DNA from: Nostoc piscinale CENA21
Lineage (GTDB): Bacteria; Cyanobacteriota; Cyanobacteriia; Cyanobacteriales; Nostocaceae
NCBI RefSeq assembly: GCF_001298445.1
Contig: NZ_CP012036.1
Coordinates: 543,267-607,266, forward strand
Direction of reading: 5' to 3'
DNA: 64,000 nt
The notes beneath the pieces are model-generated. The model did not search any database and was not told the DNA's origin. It worked only from the letters and a program-made list of their open reading frames with translations. This document shows positions 7,069 to 17,039 of the stretch, one piece after another; position 1 is the first letter of the stretch, and the number at the start of each line of letters is the position of its first letter. Both the position numbers and the translations under genes were made by a program.

Positions 7069-10034
7069 ATGTCTCTGTTTTTTATAGGGTATAGATATCG
7101 TTGGTCATTTTTATTTTTAAGTCTGTGGATAATCACAGTATTTTGTTTAAGTGATCAACCTGCTGACAGCAAGTATACAGCTACAATCCAATCTGAAAAT
7201 ATTCAAACACAATTGATTGCAACTCATATAAATAACTCAAAAATTACCGCCAATGTCCGTAAAACAGTATTAGAAAATGGTCTGACTGTTTTAACAAAAG
7301 AAGTGCATACCGCACCAGTTATCAGTGTGCAGATGTGGTACAAAGTTGGTTCACGCTATGAAGCACCAGGAACAAACGGGATTGCACATCAACTTGAACA
7401 CATGATGTTCAAAGGTACAAAAAATCGTCCCGTACAGTTTGCGAGATTATTTAGTGCTTTAGGTAGCGACTCCAACGCTTTTACTAGTTATGACCAAACA
7501 GCTTATTACAGCACTGTAGAACGGGAAAAACTCAACGCACTGCTAGTTTTAGAAGCCGATAGAATGCAAAATTCTCTGATTGAACCAGAACAACTAGCAA
7601 CGGAAAAACGAGTAGTAATTTCAGAATTACAAGGTTACGAGAATAGTCCTGAATATCGCCTCAACCGTGCTGTTATGCAAGCTTTATTTCCCAATCACGC
7701 TTATGGATTACCTGTGGGTGGGAACAAAGCAGATGTCGAAAAATTTCAAGTTGAGCAAGTCAGGGAATATTATCGCAAATTTTACACTCCTGATAATGCG
7801 GTATTAGTAATTGTGGGAGATTTCCAAACGAGTAAAACTTTAGAAACTGTCAAAGAAATATTTGGAAAATTACCGAAGAGGCAGGAGGCAGGAGACAGGA
7901 GGCAGGAGACAGGAGGCAGGAGGCAGGAGGCGGAAGTAAATAGTTTATTACTCAGCACTCAGCAACGCCAGTTGCTTCAAGTCGGCGGAGCCGCCCAACG
8001 CACTGGCTCCTCAGCACTCAGCACTCAGCACTCAGCACTTAGTACTCCCCTAATCTTACGAGAACAGGGAGCCGCATCGATGCTGCAAGTGGTTTATCCA
8101 CTACCGAATTTGCATCACCCAGATATTCCTGCTTTGGAAGTGCTGGATTATATTTTGACAGAGGGAAGGAACTCACGACTTTATCAGGCTTTGGTGGAAT
8201 CTGGATTAGCAAGTGAAGTGACTGCTTCGGTTTCTAGCTTGCAAGAGGCTGGCTGGTATGAGTTGTTAGTGACAGCGGATGATCATCAAGATTTGAAGAA
8301 GATTGAAAAAATACTAAATCGTGCGATCGCTAATTTAATACAAAAAGGAGTGAAGCCGGAAGAATTAACCAGGGCTAAAATGCAGGTAGAAGCTGGGGTG
8401 ATTTTGAGTAATCGAGATATCACCAGCCAAGCTATGCAATTAGCTAATGATGAAATAACTGCTGGTGACTATCGCTATACTGACAGCTATTTAGCTGCTG
8501 TTAGTCAAGTAACAGGCGCAGATATTGTCAATGTAGCCAAAAAATATCTCCAACCAGAAACCCGTGTTGTTGGCTTATTTCAGCCAACTGAGCAGAATAC
8601 AACGGAAACGGGTAAAAAATTAAACTTAAATCAAACTACAGAAAATTTATCTGCTACTGCTACACCTTTGGCTATTTCAGAGATAGATAAATATTTACCA
8701 CCCCTAGAAGAAACAACAGATATTGTTAAAAAAAGTCTCCCACGACGCAAGTCAAAAAAAATTCTACTCTGGCGTTACCAGAGCAATTTAGTTTAGCGAA
8801 CGGTTTAAAAGTATTACTATTACCCGATAAAAGTACACCCACAGTAACTTTAAACGGTCACATCAAAGCCGGAAAAGAATTTGATGTGGAACATCAAGCA
8901 GGATTAGCATCTTTGGTTGCTGATAACTTAATGAGCGGGACAAAAAGCAAAAATGCTTTAACTCTGGCGAAAGCTTTAGAAGACAGAGGCGCATCGTTGG
9001 ATTTTACAGCTTATCGTGAAGGTGTGCGAATTGAAAGCGATGGTTTGGCAGTAGACTTACCTATTCTGATTCAGACTTTAGCGGATGTGGTGAAAAACAG
9101 TACATTTCCGAAAAAAGAATGGGAATTAAATCGCCAGCAAGCTTTAACTGACTTAAAACAAGAATTGGATGATCCAGCAGAAGTAGCAAAAAGAATTTTT
9201 GTCCAATCTCTTTATCCGAAACAACATCCTTTACATAGTTTTCCCACAGAAAAGAGCCTGAAACAAATTAAGCGTGAAGATTTAATTGCATTTAAAGCTA
9301 AATATTATCGTCCAGATACAACAGTGCTGGTGATAGTGGGAGATTTTGAACCCACCCAAGTGCGATCGCTCATCGAAAAAGAATTGGGCGATTGGCAAGT
9401 GAATGGTCAACCACCAACAATCCAATATCCAAATGTAAAATTACCAGATAATCTCTTACGTGTAAACCCGGTGATGGCAGGTAAAGCGCAAGCGATTACT
9501 TTTATGGGTAACACAGGAATTGCTCGCCAAGACCCCCGCTATTATCCGGCTTTAGTCTTAAATCAAATTTTGGGAGGCGATACATTATCTAGTTATTTAG
9601 GAGCAGAAGTACGCGATCGCCAAGGGTTAACTTATGGTATTTATAGTTACTTGCAAGCGCAAAAAAATGCTGGGACATTTTGGATAGAAATGCAAACTAG
9701 CCCTGAAGATAGTAACAAAGCGATCGCTAGTACCCGCAAACTTATACAAGAAATTCATCAGCAAGGTGTCACAGCCAATGATGTAGCAACAGCTAAAAAC
9801 ACCTTAATTAGCAATTACAAAATTTCCCTCGCTGACCCTGAAGAATTAGCACATACAATGCTGATGAATCAGGTATATGGAATGGACATCACAGAACTAA
9901 ATTCCTTCGCTGATAAAATCAAACAAGTTTCTCTTACTCAAGTAAATCAAGCCGCCCGTGAGTTACTCCACCCAGATAAAATTGTGGTGGTGACAGCAGG
10001 CCCGGCTGTGATTGCAGATAAAAATCATGAGTGA
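7069..10034 (+). CDS. M16 family zinc metalloprotease, two-domain (frameshift in an A8 run; repeat inserted in frame)
   Basis: The restored protein is about 988 residues with an N-terminal membrane anchor or signal (residues 11-28). The catalytic HxxEH motif of M16 (inverzincin) peptidases is at residues 107-111 (HQLEH), with the third ligand in VVISELQGYE. The second half (from about 8886) is the inactive M16 C-domain that completes the peptidase chamber. Two things are odd. At A8 (8754-8761) the frame breaks. One more A, or a -1 shift on A-AAA-AAA, restores the reading NSTLALPEQFSLANGLKVLL. And residues about 270-326 (7878-8046) are not protease sequence but a translated heptamer repeat plus a 94 bp dispersed repeat, kept in frame between FGKLPK and LILREQG. 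The family is firm; whether the product is made full length is open. Confidence 0.8.
7878..8046. repeat. Repeat insertion inside the M16 protease gene (heptamer array plus 94 bp element)
   Basis: Bases 7878-7935 are AGGAGGC/AGGAGAC heptamers. Bases 7933-8026 are identical to the inverted intergenic copy at 4571-4664. Bases 8011-8046 are CAGCACT repeats. About 169 bp in all, and open in the protease frame. Confidence 0.85.
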
Positions 10035-10109
10035 TTTGAGAGGCTAGAGGCTAGAGTGTAGAGGTTAGATAAGAGTAATTGATAATTTTATACAGGTATC
10101 AAACAGCTA

Positions 10110-10580
10110 ATGAAAAAATTTTTAGTAACAACATTTATACTTCTATTCTCTTTGATATTTGGCCTGAGTTTTGTTAATTTTATGCCGTCAGCCATTGCAG
10201 CAAATATTCCTAGCGATTTGCTCAAACAACCAGCTACAGAAATTACAATTAGCTTGGGTAATGCTGCTAACGAACTCAAATTTGAACCAAATCATTTAGA
10301 ATTAAGCGCAGGTAAACGCTATTTACTGCAACTCAAAAATCCCAGCCAATTAAAGCACTATTTCACTGCTAAAGATTTTGCCGATGGCATTTGGACACAA
10401 AAAGTAGAAGCGGGAAAAGTAGAAATTAAAGGCGCTATTCACGAACTAGAACTAAAGCCTGGTGCTGAAGCTGAATGGGTTTTTGTCCCTTTAAAAAGCG
10501 GAAAATATAATTTACGCTGTACTATCCCAGGACACACAGAAGCGGGGATGACAGGAGAAATCATCATCAGTAATTCATAA
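10110..10580 (+). CDS. Exported cupredoxin (plastocyanin-like type 1 copper protein)
   Basis: The 156-residue protein has a signal peptide (basic MKK, hydrophobic core, cleavage near AIAAN, about residue 30). The C-terminal half carries the type 1 copper signature: an upstream His in LKHYF and the loop CTIPGHTEAGM, giving C-x4-H-x4-M. This predicts a one-electron copper carrier in the lumen or periplasm. It differs from plastocyanin by the long region before the first ligand and fits the broader family of cyanobacterial cupredoxin-domain proteins. It follows the M16 protease gene by about 75 bases and could share its transcript. The electron partners are unknown. Confidence 0.8.
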   Translation: MKKFLVTTFILLFSLIFGLSFVNFMPSAIAANIPSDLLKQPATEITISLGNAANELKFEPNHLELSAGKRYLLQLKNPSQLKHYFTAKDFADGIWTQKVEAGKVEIKGAIHELELKPGAEAEWVFVPLKSGKYNLRCTIPGHTEAGMTGEIIISNS

Positions 10581-10795
10581 TTACTTTTGGCAAATTAGTT
10601 GTTTTGTCTTAAAATTTATCCGCGTCCATCTGCGGTTAATTATTGTTCTGTCTACCTCTAATCCCCCAACCACCGACACTCACAAACTTTCAAACCTATT
10701 ACCTGCTATAACTTAGATATAGATATAGTTTCTCAATTATTCTATAAAAAGCACGGAATCCGTAGCGACAAAGCATCAGCAATTATTATCAGCAC

Positions 10796-11623
10796 ATGAA
10801 CATTTTTAGCAACTTGCTTTCTCAACCAGTTAAAGTCACACCGTCACCAAAACAGCGTCGGGGAATTGAAATCAAATCGCCGCGTGAAATTGAAATTATG
10901 CGGCAATCCGCGAGAATTGTCGCCACAGTGTTGAAAGAAATTTCTGAACTGGTCAAACCAGGAATGACAACAGCAGACTTGGATGCTTACGCGGAAAAGC
11001 GCATCCGGGAAATGGACGCAACACCCAGTTTCAAAGGATACCACGGTTTTAAAGGCTCTATTTGTTCCAGTATCAACAATGAAGTAGTGCATGGTATCCC
11101 TAGTCCTAAAAAAGTCATTCGTGCTGGGGATGTCTTAAAAGTAGATACGGGTGCTTATTACCAAGGTTTTCACGGCGATTCTTGCATTACAATTGCTGTT
11201 GGTGAAGTCACTCCAGAAGCCGCTAGACTGATTCGTGTAGCTGAAGAAGCTTTATACAAAGGGATAGAACAAGTGAAAGCAGGTGCATATCTGCTTGACT
11301 TGGCAGGAGCTATAGAAGACCATGTAAAAGCCAATGGTTACAGTGTGGTAGAAGAATTCACTGGACATGGCGTTGGTCGTAACTTGCACGAAGAACCATC
11401 AGTATTTAACTTCCGCACCAGAGATATGCCAAATGTGAAATTGCGTGCGGGAATGACTTTGGCAATTGAACCAATTTTAAATGCAGGTTCTAAACATACA
11501 CGCACATTAGCTGACCGTTGGACTGCGGTAACGGTAGATAATTCTCTATCGGCTCAGTTTGAGCATACCGTGTTGGTGACAGAAACTGGTTATGAAATTT
11601 TGACAGATCGCACTAAAGTTTAG
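10796..11623 (+). CDS. map: Methionine aminopeptidase, type I
   Basis: Map removes the initiator methionine from nascent proteins in the cytoplasm. The 275-residue protein has the pita-bread fold motifs: KVDTGAYYQGFHGDSC (two Asp metal ligands), TGHGVGRNLHEEP (His ligand), LAIEPIL (Glu) and QFEHTVLVT (Glu). An N-terminal extension of about 28 residues (ending KQRRGIEIKSPREIEIM) precedes the catalytic domain, as seen in some cyanobacterial Map isoforms. Cyanobacteria often carry several map genes, so this may be a paralogue. It is followed by a strong hairpin at 11680-11728 and is therefore probably a single-gene unit. Confidence 0.92.
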   Translation: MNIFSNLLSQPVKVTPSPKQRRGIEIKSPREIEIMRQSARIVATVLKEISELVKPGMTTADLDAYAEKRIREMDATPSFKGYHGFKGSICSSINNEVVHGIPSPKKVIRAGDVLKVDTGAYYQGFHGDSCITIAVGEVTPEAARLIRVAEEALYKGIEQVKAGAYLLDLAGAIEDHVKANGYSVVEEFTGHGVGRNLHEEPSVFNFRTRDMPNVKLRAGMTLAIEPILNAGSKHTRTLADRWTAVTVDNSLSAQFEHTVLVTETGYEILTDRTKV

Positions 11624-11679
11624 TAGGTGACAAGTAAGCCGTTTATATTGCCTGATATCCTGACTTTCTTGGCGATCGC

Positions 11680-11728
11680 AATTCATCCCAACAGCACAGT
11701 TGATAAATTAACGTTGGGATGAATTTTT
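11680..11728 (+). terminator. Long-stem terminator downstream of map
   Basis: AATTCATCCCAAC (11680-11692) pairs perfectly with GTTGGGATGAATT (11713-11725) around a 20-base loop and is followed by TTT. The 13-base stem ends transcription of map before uvsE. Confidence 0.7.
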
Positions 11729-11830
11729 GCTGTTGAAGTTCAATATCTGGAAAATTCATCCTAGAGAGACTGAACACAGAAACCAGAAATGAGTTCAATC
11801 AAGAAGTAGGTAAGACTAGCATTTGCGAAA

Positions 11831-12778
11831 ATGACCACTATTGAATGCCAAAATCTAGCGAATCAACAGCGATCTCCTCAAACTATTTTGCCAAACTTAG
11901 GCTTAGTTTGTATTACAGCTTCTCAGCAAGTCCGCTTTAAAACTATCACACGCACGCGCTACTTAAAACTCTCCCTGGAAGAACGGGAAAGTACCTTGCG
12001 ACAACTTTATCAGCATAATTTACAGCGGTTACATGATGCTTTGACTTTTTGTGAACAGAATCAAATTCGCCTTTATCGGATGACTTCTAATTTATTTCCC
12101 ATGAATGATTTAGAAGACAAAATTGGCGAAAATCTCTTAGAAGAAATGGCTGATGAGTTGAGTAAAGTTGGTCAACGCGCAGTTGCACTTGAGATCAGAA
12201 TGGTGCTGCATCCTGATCAATTCGTAGTGTTGAGTTCTGATTCACCAGAAGTTGTACAAACCAGTATTAATATCTTAGCCAGACACGCGCGGGACTTAGA
12301 TTTACTTGGTTTACCCCGTTCGCCTTGGTCATTGATGAACATTCATGGCGGTAAATCGCAACGCGCCGAAAAGTTGATACAAGTGATTTCCCAACTACCA
12401 GAAGCGATTAAAAGTCGCTTAACTTTAGAAAACGACGAATACGCCTATAGCGCCAGTGAAATTTTAGCAGTGTGCCAAGCAGCCGAAATTCCCTTAGTAT
12501 TTGATGCCCATCACCATATTTGCCACGAAAATTTAGACAGCTACAATGAGCCGAGTGTGGCTACTATGTTTGAGGCGGCGAGGAAAACTTGGAAAAACCC
12601 AGATTGGCAATTAGTTCATATTTCCAACGGTGAAACAGCCTTTAAAGATAGAAAGCACAGCGATTTTATTCATGCTATGCCTGATATTTATTATCAAGCA
12701 CCGTGGATAGAAGTGGAAGCAAAACGCAAAGAAGAAGCGATCGCCCATTTGCGTAGTTGGTGGCTTGTGGGACAATAA
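11831..12778 (+). CDS. uvsE: UV damage endonuclease UvsE
   Basis: The 315-residue protein is a UvsE/UVDE-type TIM-barrel nuclease. Such enzymes nick DNA 5' of pyrimidine dimers and start an alternative excision repair. Family blocks visible are LGLVCITASQQVRFKTITRTRYLKL-type N-terminus, IRLYRMTSNLFPM, RMVLHPDQFVVLSS (metal-site His), SLMNIHGGKSQRAE, LTLENDEYAYSASE and PLVFDAHHHICHEN, which together carry the His/Glu/Asp metal ligands. The length is normal. It stands alone in front of the Hsp70-like gene, 46 bases away. A photolyase-independent UV repair enzyme fits a light-exposed organism. Confidence 0.92.
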   Translation: MTTIECQNLANQQRSPQTILPNLGLVCITASQQVRFKTITRTRYLKLSLEERESTLRQLYQHNLQRLHDALTFCEQNQIRLYRMTSNLFPMNDLEDKIGENLLEEMADELSKVGQRAVALEIRMVLHPDQFVVLSSDSPEVVQTSINILARHARDLDLLGLPRSPWSLMNIHGGKSQRAEKLIQVISQLPEAIKSRLTLENDEYAYSASEILAVCQAAEIPLVFDAHHHICHENLDSYNEPSVATMFEAARKTWKNPDWQLVHISNGETAFKDRKHSDFIHAMPDIYYQAPWIEVEAKRKEEAIAHLRSWWLVGQ

Positions 12779-12824
12779 TTTTTTGTGAGAAAAATTTGGC
12801 GCTGCATGGAATAATTAAGAGACT

Positions 12825-14423
12825 ATGGCGATCGCAATCGATTTTGGTACTAGCAACACAGTCATTGCCCGTTGGAATCCCGTTACCCAACAGGCGGAAA
12901 CTCTGAGTTTACCTGGTTTATCAATTCAACAAAGTCTCAATCCTCCACTCATCCCCAGCTTGGTGTATGTGGAAGACGCAGCCCAGAGTAAAGTTTTAGT
13001 AGGGCAGCAGGTACGCGATCGCGGTTTGGATCTCAAAGGCGAATCTCGATTTTTCCGCAGTTTCAAACGCGGTATCGGCGCAGAAATTCAAGGCTTTTTA
13101 CCAGAATTAGACGGAGAAACCGTCACCTTTGAACAAGTTGGACAATGGTTTCTCAATCAAGTAATTGCCCAACTCGCAACTTTAGAAGGTGGCTTAGATT
13201 CTCTCGTCTTAACTGTCCCCGTTGATAGTTTTGAAGCTTACCGTCACTGGTTAGGAAAAGTTTGTCAAAGCCTCCCAGTCGAACAAGTGCGGATGTTAGA
13301 TGAACCCACAGCCGCCGCATTGGGTTATGGTTTGGCTGATCAAGAGAATCTTTTAGTAATTGACTTTGGTGGCGGTACTTTAGATTTATCTTTAGTCAAG
13401 TTAGATAAAGGCGCACAAGGTAATACTAAACCTATCGGATTCTTGCTCAAATTTGGTAATAAATCGCTGGCGGAAAATACCAAGCAAAAAGTCAAAATGG
13501 CGCGGGTGTTGGCAAAAGCTGGGCAGAATTTAGGCGGAACAGATATTGACAATTGGTTAGTTGATTACTTTGCCAAAACTCAAGGCTTGGCGATCAGTCC
13601 ATTGACAACGAGATTAGCCGAAAAAGTCAAAATTCAGCTATCAACTCAAAACCAAGCAAGTGAAGTTTATTTTGATGATGAAACATTTGAAAGTTACGAA
13701 TTAAATTTAGACAGGGATAATTTAGAAAATATCCTCAAAGAACACGCATTTTTTGAGCGATTAGATGAGTCAATGACAAATCTGTTGCAACAAGCACGCC
13801 GTCAGGGAATTGAATTAGCAGATATTAATGCTGTGTTATTAGTAGGGGGAACTGCTCAATTACCAGCAGTGCAGACATGGGTAAAACAGTATTTTGCGCC
13901 AGAAAAAATTCGGTGTGAAAAACCTTTTGAAGCGATCGCCCAAGGTGCATTGCAGTTATCTCAAGGCGTAGAAATCAAAGACTTTCTCTACCACAGCTAC
14001 GGGATTCGTTACTGGGATCGACGCAATCAACGCCACAGTTGGCATCCGATTATTAAATCAGGGCAAGCTTACCCGATGAATCAACCCGTGGAATTATTTT
14101 TAGGCGCATCTGTAGAGAATCAACCCAGCATTGAGTTAATTATTGGGGAATTAGGCGCAGACACAGGTAACACCGAAGTTTATTTTGATGGCGATCGCTT
14201 AATTACCCGTCGTCTCGATAGCGGTGAAACTACCGTCAAACCCTTGAATGATAGCGCAGGCGCGAGAACCATTGCTCAACTTACACCACCAGGGTATCCG
14301 GGGAGCGATCGCGTGAAAATCCTCTTTCAAGTTGATGAACAACGCTTTTTACGCATCACTGTTGAGGATTTGTTAACGAATGATACCTTGTTAGAAAATC
14401 AGCTTGTCGCACAGTTGAGTTAA
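12825..14423 (+). CDS. Hsp70-family (DnaK-like) ATPase with a short C-terminal domain
   Basis: The 532-residue protein has the actin-like ATPase domain of Hsp70: phosphate 1 loop AIDFGTSNTVIARW at residues 4-17, DEPTAAALGYG at 159-169, phosphate 2 loop IDFGGGTLDLSLV at about 179-191 and the adenosine motif VLLVGGTAQLPAVQ. It is much shorter than DnaK (about 630). The region after residue about 385 is only 150 residues and lacks an obvious helical lid, so it is a divergent Hsp70 type common in cyanobacteria. The start codon lies inside a HIP1-like sequence (ATGGCGATCGCAATCG). Client and partner proteins are unknown. Confidence 0.85.
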   Translation: MAIAIDFGTSNTVIARWNPVTQQAETLSLPGLSIQQSLNPPLIPSLVYVEDAAQSKVLVGQQVRDRGLDLKGESRFFRSFKRGIGAEIQGFLPELDGETVTFEQVGQWFLNQVIAQLATLEGGLDSLVLTVPVDSFEAYRHWLGKVCQSLPVEQVRMLDEPTAAALGYGLADQENLLVIDFGGGTLDLSLVKLDKGAQGNTKPIGFLLKFGNKSLAENTKQKVKMARVLAKAGQNLGGTDIDNWLVDYFAKTQGLAISPLTTRLAEKVKIQLSTQNQASEVYFDDETFESYELNLDRDNLENILKEHAFFERLDESMTNLLQQARRQGIELADINAVLLVGGTAQLPAVQTWVKQYFAPEKIRCEKPFEAIAQGALQLSQGVEIKDFLYHSYGIRYWDRRNQRHSWHPIIKSGQAYPMNQPVELFLGASVENQPSIELIIGELGADTGNTEVYFDGDRLITRRLDSGETTVKPLNDSAGARTIAQLTPPGYPGSDRVKILFQVDEQRFLRITVEDLLTNDTLLENQLVAQLS

Positions 14424-14852
14424 ACACATACACTAAAAACCTTACACGCCAATAACTCCACACGCCAACAGACAAATAATCTTTCGACGGTCAAGTGTAT
14501 TGGGTTTTTGGCGTTGCTGATTTCATGTATGAAAATCATTTTGTTTAACCCCCTAATCTACCACAAAACTTTTTTGCAAAAGGTCTAATATATAAGTATA
14601 AAACTACAAAAATAAATAAACAATTTGTTTTATTTATTAATTAGGCTAAACTGTCTTAAATGTCTTAAGTGTCCTTGTATTTTTATGCAAACTCAGAGAA
14701 ATTAAAAAATATTTATCTTATAAAATTGGTATTAGTTCTCTGGTATTACTGATTGGTATTGTTTTTGTGCAAATAGATACCGATTTTTTTTAAACATTGC
14801 GTATCTAGTATCTAAATAATTTCGTTTTTCTCTTAAATAATCCTATTCACAA
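14424..14852. other. Gene-free interval between the Hsp70-like gene and the MscS gene
   Basis: The 429 bases are AT-rich, with several short runs (GGTATT, GTATCTAGTATCTAA) and a scattered CGCCAA/TTGGCG pair near 14470-14515. I see no open frame, RNA fold or clear promoter beyond AT richness. Confidence 0.5.
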
Positions 14853-16436
14853 ATGAATATAGCAAACATAGCAATTATTATTGGTGAAGTCATATTTGTA
14901 TTAATTATTTTTTGGCTATTAAATTGGCTAATTGGTATTATTTTTAAACAGTTAGCTAAAGTTAATTGGTTGCAAGAAAGAACTGCAAACATCACCTTTT
15001 TACGTCGCGGTGTCAGCAGAATTTTAATGCTGATTTCTGTGGTGCTATGTTTGGCACTGGTTGGCGTGAATGGGATGATAATTTATCGAGGGGAAAATGT
15101 TCAAGAATTTCAACTTAATTTGATTCGCACTCTTCCCACACAATTTTGGGTTAATCTGGTCACTGCAAGTTTAAAGACTATCAGTTTGCTATTGCTGGTT
15201 AAATTTAGCATACCACCTTTAAGCCGTGGCATAGATTGGGTTTGTGACTACGCAAAGAAAGCCGATCAAATCAAAGCTAATGATGAGAGTGTCGAGGCGT
15301 TTTTCCAGACTTTCAAAAGAATTATTATTCATAGTATATGGATAGCTACTGCTATTTTATGTGCTAATTTTTTGTATCTTCCTGCAATTGTTACTAAATA
15401 TCTATTTATTGCTTTAAAAATATATATCACTATTTCAGTTGGATTATTAATTGTCAAAGCTGTTGCGACTATTGTTGATACTCTTGATGCTCTCAGTCTC
15501 AAGTTTTCTCATTCTAACAATCTGCTGCGCCTATATGAACGGTTACGCCACTTAATTCCCTTATTTAAAAAATGTTTAGAATATGTCCTTTATGTTGGGA
15601 TTGTAAATCTCGTTCTCCCAGAAATAGAGCCTATTGCTTGGATAAATGCTTATACTCCTAGAGTTGTTCAAATTATTGGGGTTTTCTTTCTCAGCAATGC
15701 TTTGATAGAAGTTGCTTACTTTTTACTAGATGAGTTCTATTTAAGAACCACGAATGTCAACGACTCACAGCGACAAAAACGGCTGACACTGATTCCCTTA
15801 ATTCGGAGTTTCGCCAAATATTTTATTTATTTTACTGCCGGAGTGACTATCCTCAAACTGATTGGCATTGATCCTGCGCCAATATTAGCAGGTGCGGGAA
15901 TTGTTGGTATAGCAGTTGGGCTGGGGGCGCAAAATCTAATTAATGATGTTGTTTGTGGATTTTTGATTTTATTTGAAAACTATTACTTGGTAGGTGACTA
16001 TATCGAAGCCGGAAAAATGGAAGAAAGAAGTGTAGAGGGAATTGTTGAAGCCATTGAACTACGAACTACTCATGTCCGACATCCTGATGGACAATTGCAG
16101 ATTATTCGCAATGGAGATATAGGTTCAATTATCAATTTTTCAAAGCAATATATATATGCAAGAGTAGAATTTAGTGTTTCTTACGATTGTAATTTAGATC
16201 ATGTATATCGAGTGGTGGAAAAGGTAGGACAGCAGTTAAAAACGGAAGAAGCTGATGTTTTAGAACCAACGCGAGTAGCTGGAATAGAACATTTTGGTGA
16301 GGATAACTTATTGTTGCTGACGCTGACAAAAGTTAAGCCAGGAAAGCATCTGCATATTCAGCGTGTGCTGCGTAAGATATTGAAGGATAATTTTAATCAG
16401 GCAGAAATTGAAATTTGCGGTTTTGCTAAAAATTAG
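14853..16436 (+). CDS. Mechanosensitive channel, MscS family, large form
   Basis: The 527-residue protein has several N-terminal membrane helices (about residues 7-28, 52-75, 100-122, then three more) in front of the conserved MscS core. The pore-lining helix is AGIVGIAVGLGAQNLINDVVC at about residues 345-365, with the Gly/Ala packing pattern of MscS. It is followed by the beta domain (NYYLVGDYIEAG) and a C-terminal alpha/beta domain. MscS channels in the cytoplasmic membrane open under tension and release solutes on hypo-osmotic shock. The extra helices place it with larger YnaI/YbdG-like forms. Nothing looks damaged. Confidence 0.88.
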   Translation: MNIANIAIIIGEVIFVLIIFWLLNWLIGIIFKQLAKVNWLQERTANITFLRRGVSRILMLISVVLCLALVGVNGMIIYRGENVQEFQLNLIRTLPTQFWVNLVTASLKTISLLLLVKFSIPPLSRGIDWVCDYAKKADQIKANDESVEAFFQTFKRIIIHSIWIATAILCANFLYLPAIVTKYLFIALKIYITISVGLLIVKAVATIVDTLDALSLKFSHSNNLLRLYERLRHLIPLFKKCLEYVLYVGIVNLVLPEIEPIAWINAYTPRVVQIIGVFFLSNALIEVAYFLLDEFYLRTTNVNDSQRQKRLTLIPLIRSFAKYFIYFTAGVTILKLIGIDPAPILAGAGIVGIAVGLGAQNLINDVVCGFLILFENYYLVGDYIEAGKMEERSVEGIVEAIELRTTHVRHPDGQLQIIRNGDIGSIINFSKQYIYARVEFSVSYDCNLDHVYRVVEKVGQQLKTEEADVLEPTRVAGIEHFGEDNLLLLTLTKVKPGKHLHIQRVLRKILKDNFNQAEIEICGFAKN

Positions 16437-16451
16437 TAGACGAAACCTTGA

Positions 16452-17039
16452 CTAAGTACAATCAAGAATTACAATTCCCAAATTATTTTTAGCAGCATCA
16501 ATATAGTAAGCAACAAATTCGTTGATAAAATATTCAGAGAAATCTTCAATATTCTCTACAGACTGTTCCAAGCTCTTAAAATTTGGTTGCAATTTCTCCA
16601 AACTACCAATTATTTTACGACGCTCTGCACTGGCGAATATGTTCAAAGCATCCCAACGTGATGCTAAATCTTCTTGAGCAATTTTAGACAAAGCTTGAGC
16701 AACTTCCTGAACTTGTTCAACGGTTAAACAAGTTGCTATCAGTCCATGAGAACGTAATGATTTTAAACATTTTCCGCCAGCTAAAGCATCGACTAGCAAA
16801 ACATTTCCATAGTTCGGTATTGATATTTCTTGGACTAAGAACTTAGAATCACTGAACCATGCTGCTGATATGTCAGTTGAACCAGTTAGCAGAAAATATA
16901 ATACCTCTGGAAAACCGTTATTAACTTCAAAAGAATCATCAATTCCTCCATCATATTTCTCAGCCCATTGAATTAAAAATGATTCAATGTTGTTGAGTAT
17001 ATCGTAATTAACTTTGATCAGGCTCAGTTCAATGGACAT
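16452..17039 (-). CDS. DUF1877 (YfbM-like) protein
   Basis: A 195-residue soluble protein. I start at the ATG at 17039 (MSIELSLIKV). The region FPEVLYFLLTGSTDIS and the segment LIATCLTVEQVQEVAQALSKI match the DUF1877/YfbM pattern (a hydrophobic xxLLTG stretch followed by LTPEEV..IA.AL..I). Its function is unproven; relatives are often found beside polymorphic-toxin immunity genes. The ATG overlaps the stop of the upstream SUKH-like frame by 11 bases, so the two were once a translationally coupled pair. No toxin gene is seen nearby. The family call is moderately sure; any immunity role is inference. Confidence 0.6.
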   Translation of the reverse strand: MSIELSLIKVNYDILNNIESFLIQWAEKYDGGIDDSFEVNNGFPEVLYFLLTGSTDISAAWFSDSKFLVQEISIPNYGNVLLVDALAGGKCLKSLRSHGLIATCLTVEQVQEVAQALSKIAQEDLASRWDALNIFASAERRKIIGSLEKLQPNFKSLEQSVENIEDFSEYFINEFVAYYIDAAKNNLGIVILDCT

